This document shows positions 1-13,500 of a DNA stretch of 64,000 nucleotides, one piece after another. The stretch is taken from positions 5,047,001 to 5,111,000 of the forward strand of contig NC_037652.1 in assembly GCF_003254395.2 (NCBI RefSeq), given 5' to 3'. Both the position numbers and the translations under genes were made by a program. Every line of letters begins with the position of its first letter. Position 1 is the first letter of the stretch. The notes beneath the pieces were generated by a model. The model had not been told where the DNA came from and searched no databases. It worked only from the letters and a program-made list of their open reading frames with translations. Origin of the DNA: Apis mellifera (lineage: Eukaryota > Arthropoda > Insecta > Hymenoptera > Apidae).

Positions 1-546
1 TCGGTTGACGAGATTTTGGAGCTCTCCAAGCTAGTTCGATTTTTCGTATTTCGTACGAAATTAACGTTTCTACGTTTGAATTTCCTCGATTTCTATAAAT
101 GATTTTTATATACATGCTTATAGCAACGAGGATTTTGAATATCTTTTGGAAATATGCTTCGAATTCTTGGGGTTAATTTGATTTTTATGGATTCGATGAA
201 TCATTATATTCCATAATTAGCGTTAATTTGTTCAAAAAACCTTAAAATAAGAGGAAAGAAGTGAGTAAGAGAAGGATACAAAGTTTGGTAAAGAAAAAGC
301 TAGTTCGATTTTTCTATTCTATGTTTCTATGTTTGAATTTCCTCGATTTCTATATATATATGCTTATAAGAACGAGGAATATCTTTTGGAAATATGCTTC
401 GAATGCTTGGGGTTAATTTGATTTTTATGGATTCGACTCGATGAATCATTATATTCCATAATTAGCGTTAATTTGTTCAAAAATCTAACCTTGAAATAAG
501 AGGAACAGAGTGAGTAAGAGAAGGATACAAAGTTTGGTAAAGAAAA
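1..546. repeat. Two-copy direct repeat (unit ~250-270 bp)
   Basis: Copy 1 runs from about 28 to 296 and copy 2 from 297 to about 546. Both start with AAGCTAGTTCGATTTTT, share a central block around GGAAATATGCTTCGAAT and end in AAGTTTGGTAAAGAAAAAG. Copy 2 has lost a few short segments. No open frame or transposon terminus is visible, so this looks like a local tandem duplication of non-coding DNA. A further copy could lie left of the window edge. Confidence 0.85.
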
Positions 547-2949
547 AGAAGAAAAATGTAACCTGATCTAATAGGATCTTATTTTGAAAAAGTCAAAGTC
601 TTGGAGGAGGGGTGGTTGGCGTGAAAGTACGGTAGGAGAACGGTGTTGGTGATATTGTCAGTCGGCCGAGATCGATCCGTTCGCCGCGATATATAATTAA
701 ATATATCGATGGCGGAGGACTCTCGGCCAAGTAACCTCGAAATTCGATGCTGGATCTGGCTGCTCGATCCGAATATTCTCGCGTCGGATGTCCGACAGGT
801 AACAGATACGCGCTTTCAAACACAGAATGTAAAGCGGCCGGTTAACCTAGAATATCTCTTGTTAAGGCAATGACTAAGAGATTCTAGCAATTAGTCGTGA
901 ATCTTAACGATCCTCTCCCGGTGCATCCAACCACGCCTAAGAGTCACGGAGAGGAGATTCTATTTTAATTTATTTTAATTCAACCTAAGCTAAGTTGATA
1001 GATCAGAATCGGGGGAGATGTTTATCTTCGTATTTACGATACGATTTTAGTTATCGGATTATTCCTAGAGAATAAATCTCCCTAAACTTGTTATTATCAT
1101 AAATTATTTATAGAAAATTCTCCTCGAAAAATTTCATTTTCATGCGTATACGTCGCGCCAGAGAAAAGAAATATCGATTCACCGTCGGCTAATAATTACT
1201 AGTCCTTGTGTTTATTTAAAAATAAAATATTATATTTATATGTCCTATTAAAAGATATTGTTAATATAAAGAGAACGTAAGAGACTTATTATCGATCGAA
1301 ATTTTGTAACTCCTCGAAGGAAAGAAGAAAAGTCTCTTTAAATCTTCGTCTTTAACCTCACAATAAATTCACAATACTTGGAAAAGCAATTGTTCGATCG
1401 AAAATAATTGCAACTTGTTAATTTCTCGAACTTGGATGAAAAAAAAAATTTATCGAGAAAAATCTTACGAATGGAAATGGCAGATATTCGAGAAACGAAA
1501 GAAGAAGAAGAAAAGAAAGAACAAAAATCGAGACGAGATATTCTGGACGAGGAGGAAGAACCGAGACGAGTTAGCAGAGACGCAAGAAGGCGGAAAAGAT
1601 GGACGGTGGCGTGTCATTAGAGAGTGGCGGGTACGTGGCTGGGCCGATAGAGGAGGGATAACATTCCTGCTTCTGTCGATAGATCGATCATCGTATCGTT
1701 CTGCCTCCTCTTCCTCCTCCTCCCTCCTCGACTTTTTCCTCCCGCCTGCCAGCTCATCTCTCGCGTGTTTCCAGCTATTTCTCCCGAGTAACGGCGGAAC
1801 GCACTCGATCCGACGTTGTTTTTCACCGACGATTTCTCGGCGTATCGATTGTTCGAGTAGTTCGGCCGGTGATCGATCGAAAGGGGAGGATGGACCAACG
1901 TATTGGGAGGAAATGAAAGGTTTTTGCTCGTCGTCCACAGTTTCCTGGGGAGAGAAGTAACGTTACAGTTACACTTTTCGGTCACACTTTTAGTTAGAAG
2001 AGGAAGAGTCACAAGAAAACGATATGCTCCGCGTATAGGAATTTTTTAATCGGAGCTAGATCATCGATGTAGAAGAGATGAATGATTTCCTAGCGAGAAC
2101 GTACTGTTAAATTCGAACCAAACTGGATCGTATTTAACTGGATATATTTATATGAATGTTATCACTGTTTTATCGGTGTTGCGTTAAAATTAGAAAAATT
2201 TATGATCAATAAACTCGAGGAGAGAAGAAGAGAGAGAAAGAGAAACAGAGAAACGAAGTACACGTGTAAACAGTTATCGTATCTAGATAGCAAATTTTTT
2301 TCTTTTTGTTAATTAATGGTTCGCCGCAATTGCTTGTTATCGAGAAAGTGTCAATATCATCTGCATATAAATGCTCTTTTTCTGGGAAAGTGCATACAAA
2401 CGTGTGGAGAAAAAAGGAAACGTTGGAGTAAATAGAAAAGTAAAATCTTGCCTGGCCGCGTTTATTAAACGTTAAACACAATATCGATATTCTTAAATTG
2501 AATCGAATCAAAGATATGAAAGAAAAAAAAGGAAGAAGAAAAAGAAGAAAAAGAAAAAAACTTTGGAAAACGAGCATACCGTTTAAGCATACCATTAAAA
2601 CCATCCACCCGCAAAATTAAGTCACGTAGCCGCTTCGGTAAACGAAACTCTCTCTCGAAGGATCAAAGCAAATGGAAACGGATCCGTTCTCCCCCAACTC
2701 GCTTTTCCCGCCGTTGCTTTTCGTCCCGTTCCTTCAGATTGCTCCATTTTGATCCCAACGTTTCGCCGTCACGCGTCGGTGCGCATCGAATTAATTAATA
2801 TAGGCTGGTATCGGCTGGGCCGGCAAGAAGCGAAATAGCGCCCTCTTTTTTCCGCAAAAAGGAAACAACTCCACCAGCCGGTACTCTCATTATGCGAGTC
2901 GTCTTACAGAACGATAACTTTCTCGATACTGTGTGCCTCTCTGCCTTCT

Positions 2950-3035
2950 CTTTTTTTTCTTCTCTCTCTCTCTCCTCTTTCCTCGCGTTCCCCCTGTCCT
3001 CTCTCTTTCTCTCTCTCTCTCTCTCCCTCTCGATA
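2950..3035. repeat. CT-rich microsatellite
   Basis: Pyrimidine-rich tract made mostly of CT dinucleotides with short interruptions. It creates long Ser/Leu open frames that are not genes. Confidence 0.8.
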
Positions 3036-6000
3036 CCTTATCGATGCAGACAACAGCGAGACGCGGGGCAACGGACGACTGGGCAACTCTCTACGTGGAA
3101 ACTGGCCTTTACTCCTCAATGGGCTCTTCTTCCTCCGCTAGAGTTACCGCTAATCTCGCGCTCTCGTGTTGCTACCGCGTTTACACGAGTACCAGTCGCG
3201 AATTAATAACTTCGATGGGATTTCGATTTTTTTTTTTTTACAATTTCTCCTCGACTTTTTTCGAACTGTTAAATAATACTTGGCGAAAATACTTGGAGAT
3301 GCGATGTAATTGTATTTATACAGCTGAACACGAATTCACGAAGTTGAAGGGGATGGCGATTTCGTACTCGCGAGTTGCTGCCGTGTTGAATTTCGATGCT
3401 GGACTTCTAACGTAAATGTAGAACATGAGGAGATATATGTGTATACGTTATATTTACTCGTGTACTTTGTTCGTTCAAACATGGCGGACGTTTCCGCGCG
3501 AGAGGATTCTACTCGATATTTTGAGAGAAGTTTTTAATAGACGTACAATTGTACATCTATTCTTTAAAATTTGAGATATTTAAATATACACGTATATATC
3601 GAGAAAAACTAGCAAGGTAATTCATTTACAGAAACAGAGAAAAGTAATTGATGAGTTTGTAATGAGTTAATTACAATAAAGATACCGATATGAGTGAAGA
3701 AATAAAAGAATCTCTATTATCTCTGTACGAAATTAATTACCAGACGAAGGAACAAGTTCTCGAAATAAATCATATTCAATAGAAATATTCACTTGGCAAT
3801 AAGCAATCTCGTTGGAACGATTAATGCAAATTAATCGTCGCATCATTAATTATTCAATTTCGAAAACAAATCAGCCAATATCTAAGAATCCATCCATCTT
3901 CACGGATTCTTCAATTAAAATTCCAACGGCGTAACGCTGTATAACGTTTCTCTTCGAATCCCCATCTTCGATCCCTCTCAAAATCGATTTCAAAATGCAC
4001 GTCCAATTCTTTCCCAATTTTTCAAAAGAGAAGAAAGGGGGCTTCTTTCGAATCTCGACGATCTCGTTCGAGATTCGTTCGAGAAGAGGAAAAGCACGGT
4101 CCTTGAAAACGGTGCTGGAGAGGGCGCGTACGCCGGTTGCCCCGCAATTAGTGGAAATAATTTCGTCGTTAATTGCGTCACGGGCTGCCGGCCGCGTGTT
4201 TTCTCCCGTTGCGCCGTTTCTTCCATGCCTTTCCACAATCCGCTTTCTTGCTTTCCAACCGCGTACCCCGATCGTATCTTTCTCGCGAATGGACGCGGCA
4301 TGGCGATGCAAAAATTAAGCGGTTTCGATCGTTGTCACGCCGCTCGTCTCGTCTCGCATTGTTCGACGGAGATATTTCATCCCGTAGGTGGAACAATTGG
4401 AAGGGAAAGGTTACTGTGTGTGTATATGTAAATTCCGCGTAGCATTCTTTTCTTATGAAAGAAGAGATTTGGGATACGAGGATTCGTTGACAGTCTTCTG
4501 GAATAACGTCTGTATTTTTTCTCTTCTTTTTTTTTAGCTTGGCGTAGATAATAATAATATCTGAATATTTTAAACATTTTTAAAAGAAAAAGAATAGCGC
4601 AAGTAACCTTAATCTTCCAAGAGAGAAGAGTCTTGGTGTTTTCTTACGCGATGTAATACCAGTTGGAGCGACTGCAGTAAGATCTCGATTAATCAATTTA
4701 AACGTGGAGATAAATGGATCGTTCACCGAATGATCAGGAAGAAAATAGGTATAAACTTAGGAGGTTAGGAATTTAAATTTCATTGCATCCTTAGGCAAAT
4801 TCTTTTGGGTACTGTATAAAGATGAAAATTTGTAATAACGAGATCCAGGAATATTATCAATAATTTGAGATATGATAAAGTTTCGTCCCACTGTGTGCTG
4901 GCCTCGTTATCAACGTTGGATCCTCGAGGAAGCGAGGCTGACACGCGTCGGACGTGATTTTGATAAATGACCACGTGCGGATAATTCACGCGCGGAAAAT
5001 GCAAATGTGTGTACGCGCGTGTATGTGTGAGAGAGAGAGAAAGAGAAAGAGAGACGACGAGGATCGGGCACAATGAGAAGCGTACGGCCTAGTTTCGCGG
5101 ACGAGCCTCTGGATCTTGCAATCGACTCAAACATTACGATGTAAATTAAGCAGTTTCTTCTTTGTCTACGTCGGAGAGTAGAGTTTCTTCGGGGACGCAA
5201 GCTCGGTTTTTCGAGGCAAGAAGTGGAATTTGCGCGCGAATCAGGCGACCGTTTCGATACGTCACGCTGCTGGGTATGAGTCCTCTGGCAACCGTAACGC
5301 AACGTTATCTTATGAAACATCTGTTTGAGTTTCTACCGTTGCTAGAGGAAATAACGTTGGCCGTTGCTGATGGCTAAACGTTTGGACTACTTCCAAAGGA
5401 CTCTTTTTCTTTTTTTTTTTTTATTTAAGAATTCGAGGATATCGATTGGAGATCGATTTTGATAAGGAAAGGAAAGAAACTGTAAATAATTTGCAATTGT
5501 CAAATCAATTCTTTTGCTTCGGCCTAGCTTTAATGTAATTCTCGAGTAATGTAGATCGATTCGAAAGAAAAAGAAACGATCGATTTAACGGATTTGTGAG
5601 AAATCTTTCTTCTTTCTCCTGAAAGAAAAAAGAAAAAGAGATAAATAAACGTGTCCAATCCGTTCAGAAATTTACACCGTCTAATCCGTCTCTTCTTCTG
5701 ATCCTTCGGTAAAAAATAACTGTTCGCAAATCTGGTAGCACGAAAGCGTATCCGATCCAGTTGCCAGAGAAAAAAAAGGAAACGTGTTCGATTAAGTTTG
5801 ACTACTCATCTACCTTTGACCGATTCGCGCCGACTCATCGACACGAAAGAGTGTATCCGAAAATAATTCTAGCAAAAATTGTACGAAAAAAGAGGAAACG
5901 TCAAAAACAATCGGAATCTGTATTTCGAAAGTTTAAACTTACTCATTATCTTTCGATTATTCGAGTACAAAATCAAAGTATCGAGTGTCACGAAACTGTA

Positions 6001-6493
6001 TCCACTCCAGTTACCAAATTCTACCAGAGAAACGCGTTCAAAAGTTTCACTTCATCCATCCATCTTCGACGATCGATCAAAACTACCACGCTTCTCTCAA
6101 AAGTGTCTTGATATCTTCACGAAAGCGTGTCCGAAAAATTTCCAGCAACGAAAAAAAAAGAGGAAACGTATTCAAATCTATCGAAAACTTTAACTGTCTA
6201 AAATATCGTTTTAGACGGAAAAGTTTATCGAACGAAGGCGATGGCCAACCACGAAAGTGTATTGAAGTGTATCCGTCCATCCAGCTGACCGGTACCTCGG
6301 AACGGGAGCGCATGGTGGCTCGATTTTGACATATTTCCCCGTATGACCTTGAATAGCCGAAGACGCGGCGACGGAGGAGGCCGAGGAAGAAGGCGCTGGA
6401 AGAAGGACGAGTGACGGTGGCGATAGTAGTTAGCGGTAGAAAAGAAGAGGGTGAACGAATGAGGAGGAAGGAGGGAGGGAGAAGGCCGGTGGA

Positions 6494-6501
6494 GCGAGAG
6501 G

Positions 6502-6532
<31 letters not shown>

Positions 6533-6533
6533 G
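6494..6533. repeat. (GA)n microsatellite
   Basis: Near-pure GA tract inside a purine-rich block at 6360-6560. The overlapping Arg/Glu-rich open frames are a consequence of the repeat. Confidence 0.85.
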
Positions 6534-7900
6534 AACGGCGGCCAACGAGAGACAAGACGAGGAGGGCCGATGATGGCTACGATGGTGATGGTCAGTGGTT
6601 GTATACCGGTTAAGCCGTTCAGTGCCAGGCCGGCGTCCGTCACGGTTAAACCTCGACCGCTACGCCCGTGTTCGATCTCTCGTTCCGTCGATCCGATCCG
6701 ATCCGATCCGATCCCGGTGTATCGCCCTTCCGCCTCGAGAGATCCGCCTCGATATCGATGCCCGCCCAAATTCGCTCGCCTCTTGTCCAAAGATCGGCCC
6801 GTCCATCGTGACACTTGCCCGGATCTCAGTGATAATCGTATCGATCATATATATTTCGATCCTATCGTCGTAACGATTGGATCGCATTGTGAGAAGAGGG
6901 AAGCTACGATCGTTAGTCGAATATCCTTGAATTGTGCAAGGATATTGCAACGACATAGATATATATACATTGAATCGTCGTTAATCGATTTATTTCGAAA
7001 CGGAGGAATCTGGCGGAAATTAAATCCAACGGTTCACCGAGGAGGTGAATTACTCGTATTCCATCCGCCTGACTCATAGCCGGAGCCGAGCCTCTCCTCT
7101 CCCCTGGGAGAGAGGAGGCGTTGCAACATCGATCAACAGTTCCACAACCGCGATCCACACTCGCGATCGACGCACGCTTGCCGCCCGTCTGCCCGTTTCC
7201 GATGCTCGTCCGCCGTTAAATCGTTGAAACTGGCAAAAGCAGCTTCAGCTTTCAGCTTGCCAATCAGGGAAGAGAGGATGAAGGAGTGAGAAATTTGATG
7301 AGGGAGGCGAAGAGGAGGGTGGAGGGACGAGGGTGGAAAATTCGGTGCAGAATGGCGAGTGACGCGCCGCTATCAGAAGGGGAAGCGAAGCAACCAGCCG
7401 CCAGGATTCGGAGCGAGCGCGGATGAAGTAATTACGAGGATTGACCAGTCACGGACCAGTCTGATCCCAAGGGAGATCCAGGTACTTCTTCTTCCGCGTG
7501 TCTCTCATTCTTCCGTGCTTCCTTCAGAAAATCGTGTCCGCCGATCGGCCGCCGATATTCTCTCTCTCTCTCTCTCTTTTTCTCTTTCTCTCTCGCGCCG
7601 ACCAGAGCCAACCCGATCCCCCCGGTTTCTCGCCTCGCCTCGCCTCGATACAACTTCATCGAGGACGGAACGTAGAAACGGAGGAGAATTCGATCGATTG
7701 GCCGATTAACCCTTTGCGTTTACCGTCCTCCTCTCGTAGAGTGTCGTTAACCCTTGGATTCGATTCTGAATAAGAAAATTTGGAATCTTATTTTTATTAC
7801 ACGATAATTCCGATCCGGTAATTATTACGTTAGCAATATTGGATTAATCTTCAAGTGTTATTAACCCTTATATCCTATTTCCAATTCTAATTGTTCGTGT

Positions 7901-8410
7901 GATCGAAATTTTAATTCCATCTTCGTTTTAAACTTTTCTTTATCGATCGATTCAAATTCAAATTATTCGAGACAATTATAACGTGGCATTTTTAGATAAG
8001 TTAATTACGAGATATTCTTTCGTAATAATAATAAAAAAAAAATAATAATCCTCTGAAAAGCCTCTAAATCGAAATTTTAATTCTATCTTCGTTTTAAACT
8101 TTTCTTTATCGATCGATTTAAATTCAAATTATTCGAGACAATTATAACGTGGCATTTTTAGATAAGTTAATTACGAGATATTCTTTCGTAATAATAATAA
8201 AAAGAAAAATAATAATCCTCTGAAAAGCCTCTAAATCGAAATTTTAATTCTATCTTCGTTTTAAACTTTTCTTTATCGATCGATTGAAATTCAAATTATT
8301 CGAGACAATTATAACGTGGCATTTTTAGATAAGTTAATTACGAGATATTCTTTCGTAATAATAATAAAAAGAAAAATAATAATCCTCTGAAAAGCCTCTA
8401 AATCGAAAAT
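7901..8410. repeat. Minisatellite, three tandem copies of a ~167-bp unit
   Basis: The unit contains AATTTTAATTC, TTTATCGATCGATT, ATTATAACGTGGCATTTTT, TTAATTACGAGATATTC and CCTCTGAAAAGCCTC in fixed order. The CTCTGAAAAG landmark recurs at 8051, 8218 and 8385, exactly 167 bp apart. The copies are nearly identical; differences are single bases and the length of an A run after AATAATAATAA. The near-identity suggests recent amplification or gene conversion. Confidence 0.95.
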
Positions 8411-8571
8411 TTAGTTGGAAATTTCACACACCTGCGGTATATACCGTAAGATGAGACGCTAATTTTTTACCCCGATCTCGTATACGATCGCTTCCGTCTC
8501 TGAATGAAGGAAGCTCCATTCCTCCATTGAAACGTTGGAAAGCTCACAATGGAGAAACCCAAGACGAGCTT

Positions 8572-8600
8572 CTTCAGGCGTAACGTCAATAAGCCTGAAG
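8572..8600. repeat. Short perfect inverted repeat (hairpin)
   Basis: CTTCAGGC at 8572-8579 and its exact complement GCCTGAAG at 8593-8600 flank a 13-nt spacer. It sits just after the minisatellite in a mixed-composition block. Role unknown; an 8-bp stem can occur by chance. Confidence 0.6.
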
Positions 8601-10522
8601 GGTGAAAAAGAAACGTTGGCGGTTGTAAAAGTAAAAGCGAGAATGGGACAGCCCATACCTCATCTAGAGGCCAGAGAGTTTGTCCTTTACGATGCAATCA
8701 TGGAGGAGGACATGGAGGAGGAAGGACGGAGAAAAGGACGGAATAGGGGAGGGGGGAGGAGAAGGAAGGAGAGGAGGCGAGAAGAAAGAGATTTTATCCG
8801 CGGAAGCAATCCGCGCGACGGGGCAGACGCGATAAAGAGCCGACAATTCAGCTACCAGTTTGCGAGTCCTTGATGCTACGATTTCCATGCCCACTCGAAT
8901 ACCGTAACGACGCCGAACGTGACTTCGATCGAAAACCAGCCGCGATACGTACGTTCGTTTCCAGTTATCTATTACCGTTGTCATACTTCCGTAATACTTC
9001 TTCATCGGCCGTTAATCGCGCGTACAGCCTTATGCCTGGTCCACACCGACCGGTTTAAAGGAATCGAACAATTGAGAAAGAGAGAGAGAGAGAGAATGGA
9101 AAAACGAGGCTTTTCTTATATCATACTTTCGATTAAACTTTTATTAAAAAAGGAAAAAGATTTAAGATGATCATGATTGAGATTGAAATTTGAAGGATTC
9201 TTATTTGGAGAATAGGGGAGAGTGTGTAATTGTAAATTAATTAAGATGTCAAAAAGAAAAAAGGTGTTACGCCAAAGAAGAAAGTTTTAATTCCGAGAAC
9301 GTCGTTTTTGAGATTTGTGCACGATGGATATACACGGTATGCATAGGGGGGACGAAAAACTTGGATACAGCGGCGGAGATCAAAAGGAGCAACATGTTGC
9401 CACGAGATAGGCTAGGCAAAGTTACAAAAGGGTTTCTCTGTCCTTCTCGTGGAAGTCCACTTTCGTCTTCCGTGTTTCGATCGAACGGCCGTGTTTGTTT
9501 TGCGTGTTGCTTGGAAATGTTCGTCCCGTGTGTCTCGGATAGCTCGAGATAGCATCTAAGGTAAACGTCCCAGTTACAGGGACGTAAACTTTTCAATATT
9601 TTAAATGGGAGAAGGCGAAAAGTGAATTGCGCGCTTTTATTTTTAAAAAATAAAACTTTCGTTTCACTTTCGCAGAATAACGATCGGCAAGAAACTTTCG
9701 TTTCAATATTACAAGAATTAAAAAATATATTTGAAAAGAAACATGAAGAGATAATCAATTGAACTGCATGAATGGATAACAAGTAAATTAATAGTCACAT
9801 GGCGCTAGTGTCGCGACGTAATCTTCGTTGCAATTATCGTTGTAACGACGATACAATTGGAATTCCCATGGAAGTTTAGATAAACCTCTCGATAAACCTC
9901 GATTTCGTGAAGGAAAGCAGAAAGCGTAGGGAAAGTGACACTCGAAGAGTGAACCAGAGACCATCGTCCAGTTATTAAAGGCAAAAAAGAGTGAAGTTAG
10001 CAGCGGCGCTCGTTGGATCGAAAATCGGCTCGGATCAACTTTCGAGTTAATTAATCGCGGTTGCGTCGAACCGGCGTAAAACAGGCATTAGCCAGTTCGA
10101 AAGCTTTCGAGGGAGGCGAAATAGTGTGGACGTGCACGTTTATGGATAATACGAGCGGTTGCACGGTAAATTTGCATCTGTCTTGAAACGAGCTATCAGT
10201 TTCAATTGGCGTGTCGTATCGTGATCCGACGTTTCTCCCGTTCGTTCCAGTAGCCGAGTATTGTCATTATCGACCCGTTCGATGTACCGTAGCGTTGTTA
10301 AGACGCGGATAAAATAAGCGCTATTACTTTAATTGTGTATACTAAATTGCTGATTCGCCGATTACCGATGCATTAGGACGTTCAATTGCGTGACACGCTC
10401 CCGATATTTCGTATTCAACCGTTTCGGTCATCGAGTTTTCTGCTCGACTATCGGTATCGGAATCGCGTATAAGTATGCGAGCATCGTCTCGCTCGACTCC
10501 CGTTTCTTTATTTGATTTCGTG

Positions 10523-10550
10523 AAAAAAAAAAAAAAAAAAAAAGAAAAAA
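10523..10550. repeat. Poly-A run
   Basis: More than twenty consecutive A residues followed by a single G and a further A run. No retrotransposon body or target-site duplication is evident next to it, so I do not call it a retroposon tail. Confidence 0.8.
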
Positions 10551-13500
10551 ACCAAGCTTTCAACGTCGAAAATCTCATCTTAAAACCCGTCAAATTATTA
10601 TATTCTAATCGTCCAATTGAGTCAAAGAGATCCCTCGAGTTTAGGACCCAACTTAAAAAAAACCTCGCCGCGCCATGTTATTTAAAATTTCTCGTCCGCC
10701 ATGTCCGTCCATCGAAGCGGAAGCTGGCACGAACAATCGAGGATGGGCACGTTTCTGAGGACAGGACCACGTTTCCACGAGACGTCGTCCTCGATCATTT
10801 CTGATCGATCGAAACTCGTCGATCGCTTCGCAGGAAGTTGGCATTATCTCACGCCTCTTCCCTCCCTCTCTCTCTCTCTCTCTGTACGCGCGCAACGGGA
10901 TCTCGATTTTCGCGTCTTCGAAGAACCACCTCGACTTGTCGAAATCCGCGATCGTTTCGCCCGCGGAACGAGAGATGCGCTTGTGCCGGTTTCCTTTTAC
11001 CTTTTATCGTCGGAAAGAATTTATCGTTTACCGATAAAGTGTCTTGGTTTAATGGGACACCGTTAATGAGAGACATCCTGGTCGACCGTGAAATTTCAAC
11101 CACGTGATCCCTCGGTGAGCTACCGTGAGGAGAACACGCGGTCTGCCCCGTCCGATTTTTCTCCTTTCTTCTTTCTTTTTCTCATTCGGTTTGATAACTG
11201 GTTCTGTCTCGCGATAATTATATCAGTCTACGGATAACGGGAATAGAATGGGGATTGGCGAGAGAGGCTTCTCGCTATTTTGCATCAGATAAAATTATTT
11301 CGTCGGCTTGTTTCCATTTCGCGAAACTTTGATTAAAACTCTGTGAAATACTATAATTTGTATACCTAGAATCTACAAGAGTTTTTTTTCTTTAGATCAT
11401 AGCAATCTTAATCGAATCGAATACATTTTTTTAAAAAACTTTCAAACTTTCGTTTCACTTTCGTAGCGTAACGATTTTCGATCGATCGGCAAAATCTTTC
11501 GTTTCGAAGAATTAAAAAATATATATATATTTCAAAAATGTAATACTAGATGTAATAACTGATCATTTTTTAGAAATGTATCTCCACGAGGATATTATTT
11601 ATCATCCGGATAAATTATACGGCGGATCGAGGATGTACGATCGTCCATGAAATAAAATATACGCGCGATTGCCTCGGCTCCCAAAAATCGATCCTCGATC
11701 GGGTCGCTTAACGGCGTACAGCGAGCCAGGTGAAACAGTTTATTAGCTGGGTGTGCTATCTGGTATCAGGCAACCGATATACTCGGCCGTCGTGGGCTTA
11801 ATGCCCGCGTAGCGGATTCGTAGCGAGGTTGGGACGGAGCGTGTACGGGAAACTGGTCTCTCCGCGGTTCTCTATGAATAGAATTAATGGACGGTGATAC
11901 TGCGGTTAATCGTCGCCGAAGAGAGGAGACCCCGAAGATCGAAGCGTGAATGACGAGCAGAGATATCGCAAGAGATATCCGTATTGGTAAAAATTTTTTT
12001 AATCGCTCGAATTGGATGATCATCGAACCAATCAACTTTGCGATTATTGGCATTATTGTAGAACACGTGGATCTCTCTTTTTTTTTTTTTAATCTTGGTT
12101 GTTAATTCGATAGAAATTGATGGTATTGTAAATTTAATCAATACAAGCAACGAAGAGAGAAGTTGGAGTAGCTTTCACGTTCGTTTAAAATCAATTTTCC
12201 TCGGCCATCCCTGAACGTAACTCTCCATTGTTGCTCTCATCCACGATCTGATAGCGGGCACGTAGTATGGGATACGGTAGCGGCGAAACACGCGTCGATA
12301 TCTCCTCCTCCTCTTCCTCTTCACGGTTGTTCGCCTCTCTTTCCGCGATTGAGTAACTGTACATCATCGACCATCGTCTAAGGCCGTGCTCGCATCACCG
12401 AAACGAACCGGAGCAAAAAGCCATATCTCGGAAATAACATGGGGGGAGGGGGGAGGAATTATGAATATACCACGGGTCAGTTTATTAAGAGACATAAATC
12501 GCGCAAAAAGCATTGGTGGCTAATTACGATCCAATTTGCCCCGGCGTTCGCACCCCACGAGGCGATTAATAGTTGTTCCTAGGATGTCTTCGATAATGCC
12601 TAGTAATCCAATATTTAATAGTCCGTCTTCTCATATAGATCATTTTAATCTGTTCAACGTGGCAATCACGCGTCCCTGGTATTAACTCTACGGCGCCACG
12701 GATATTTACATTCTTATTTTTACCGTTCGGAAAAAAGATAAAAGGCAATTTTATTCGACTGGAATATGCCTTTTTGATGAATAATAATAATAAAATAATT
12801 CAGACCGCGTTGATTCCTTTCGATCGATGTAATAATGCGAAAATATCTGTGGAAAGAAAAACGAGATAGATTGGAATGAAAAAATTTAATTCTCGCTTCA
12901 AGAAACATTTTTCTTCTTTCGATTCATGAACGAAACGAAGCGTAGAAAGCTTGAACAGTGAAATTTGGGAAGGATCGATTCGACGGACGATCGAGGAATC
13001 GGGAGCGATACGAAAGCGAACAATCTTCTGAACCATGAGAAAGCGGGGTAACAACCAAATTCCAGGCTGACGAACTGCAGCCTCTTCTTCTTCTTCTTCT
13101 GCTCCCCTTAATCATCCTCCATTTCCTGCAAAAGCCTGCTGCTACGCCCGCTTGTTAAAACTGCGCGAACGCCTTGCCTTGGCCTGGCGAGTGAACAAGC
13201 CAGGAAAGACATAAATTAAATTACCGCGGTATCAAGCGGCTCTGCCTGCTACAGATAGGGATCATTCGTGAACTGGGAAACCGATGATTTGGCGGGGCGT
13301 TACGGAAGAGCGGAGGCCTCTGAGCGAACGACAAAGAAAGGCAAAATCGATCCCTCCCTGTCGAGGGATATTAGAACGGGAAAGGGGATGAAGAAATCTC
13401 TCCCTTCTTTCGATCCTTCGAAGGGATCGAATTTCTCGCGATAATTACATCGATCCGTGAAAGAGAGAGAGAGAGTTGTCATAATTGCTAATCCATCGTG

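Larger units (their letters stand above)
547..7900. other. Non-coding stretch, CpG-rich patches and microsatellites
   Basis: I see no supportable gene here. Open frames exist but are Arg/Ser/Pro-rich or simple-sequence translations, with no matching exon structure or recognisable domain. The DNA alternates between AT-rich sequence and CpG-rich blocks (about 600-950, 1500-1950, 2650-3200, 4000-4350, 6250-7650). Several GA/CT tracts occur (2950-3035, 5028-5055, 6494-6533, 7560-7592). It is most likely intergenic or long-intron DNA upstream of the Stubble gene; that link is inference. Confidence 0.6.

Noticed and set aside
1415..1960. 181-codon + frame and its 157-codon antisense partner
   Set aside because: Lys/Arg/Glu-rich start from a purine tract, then a Ser-rich stretch; a typical low-complexity artefact.
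6083..7079. Two overlapping opposite-strand frames of 243 and 222 codons
   Set aside because: Both are driven by the GA microsatellite and CpG-rich words; no exon signals or known family.
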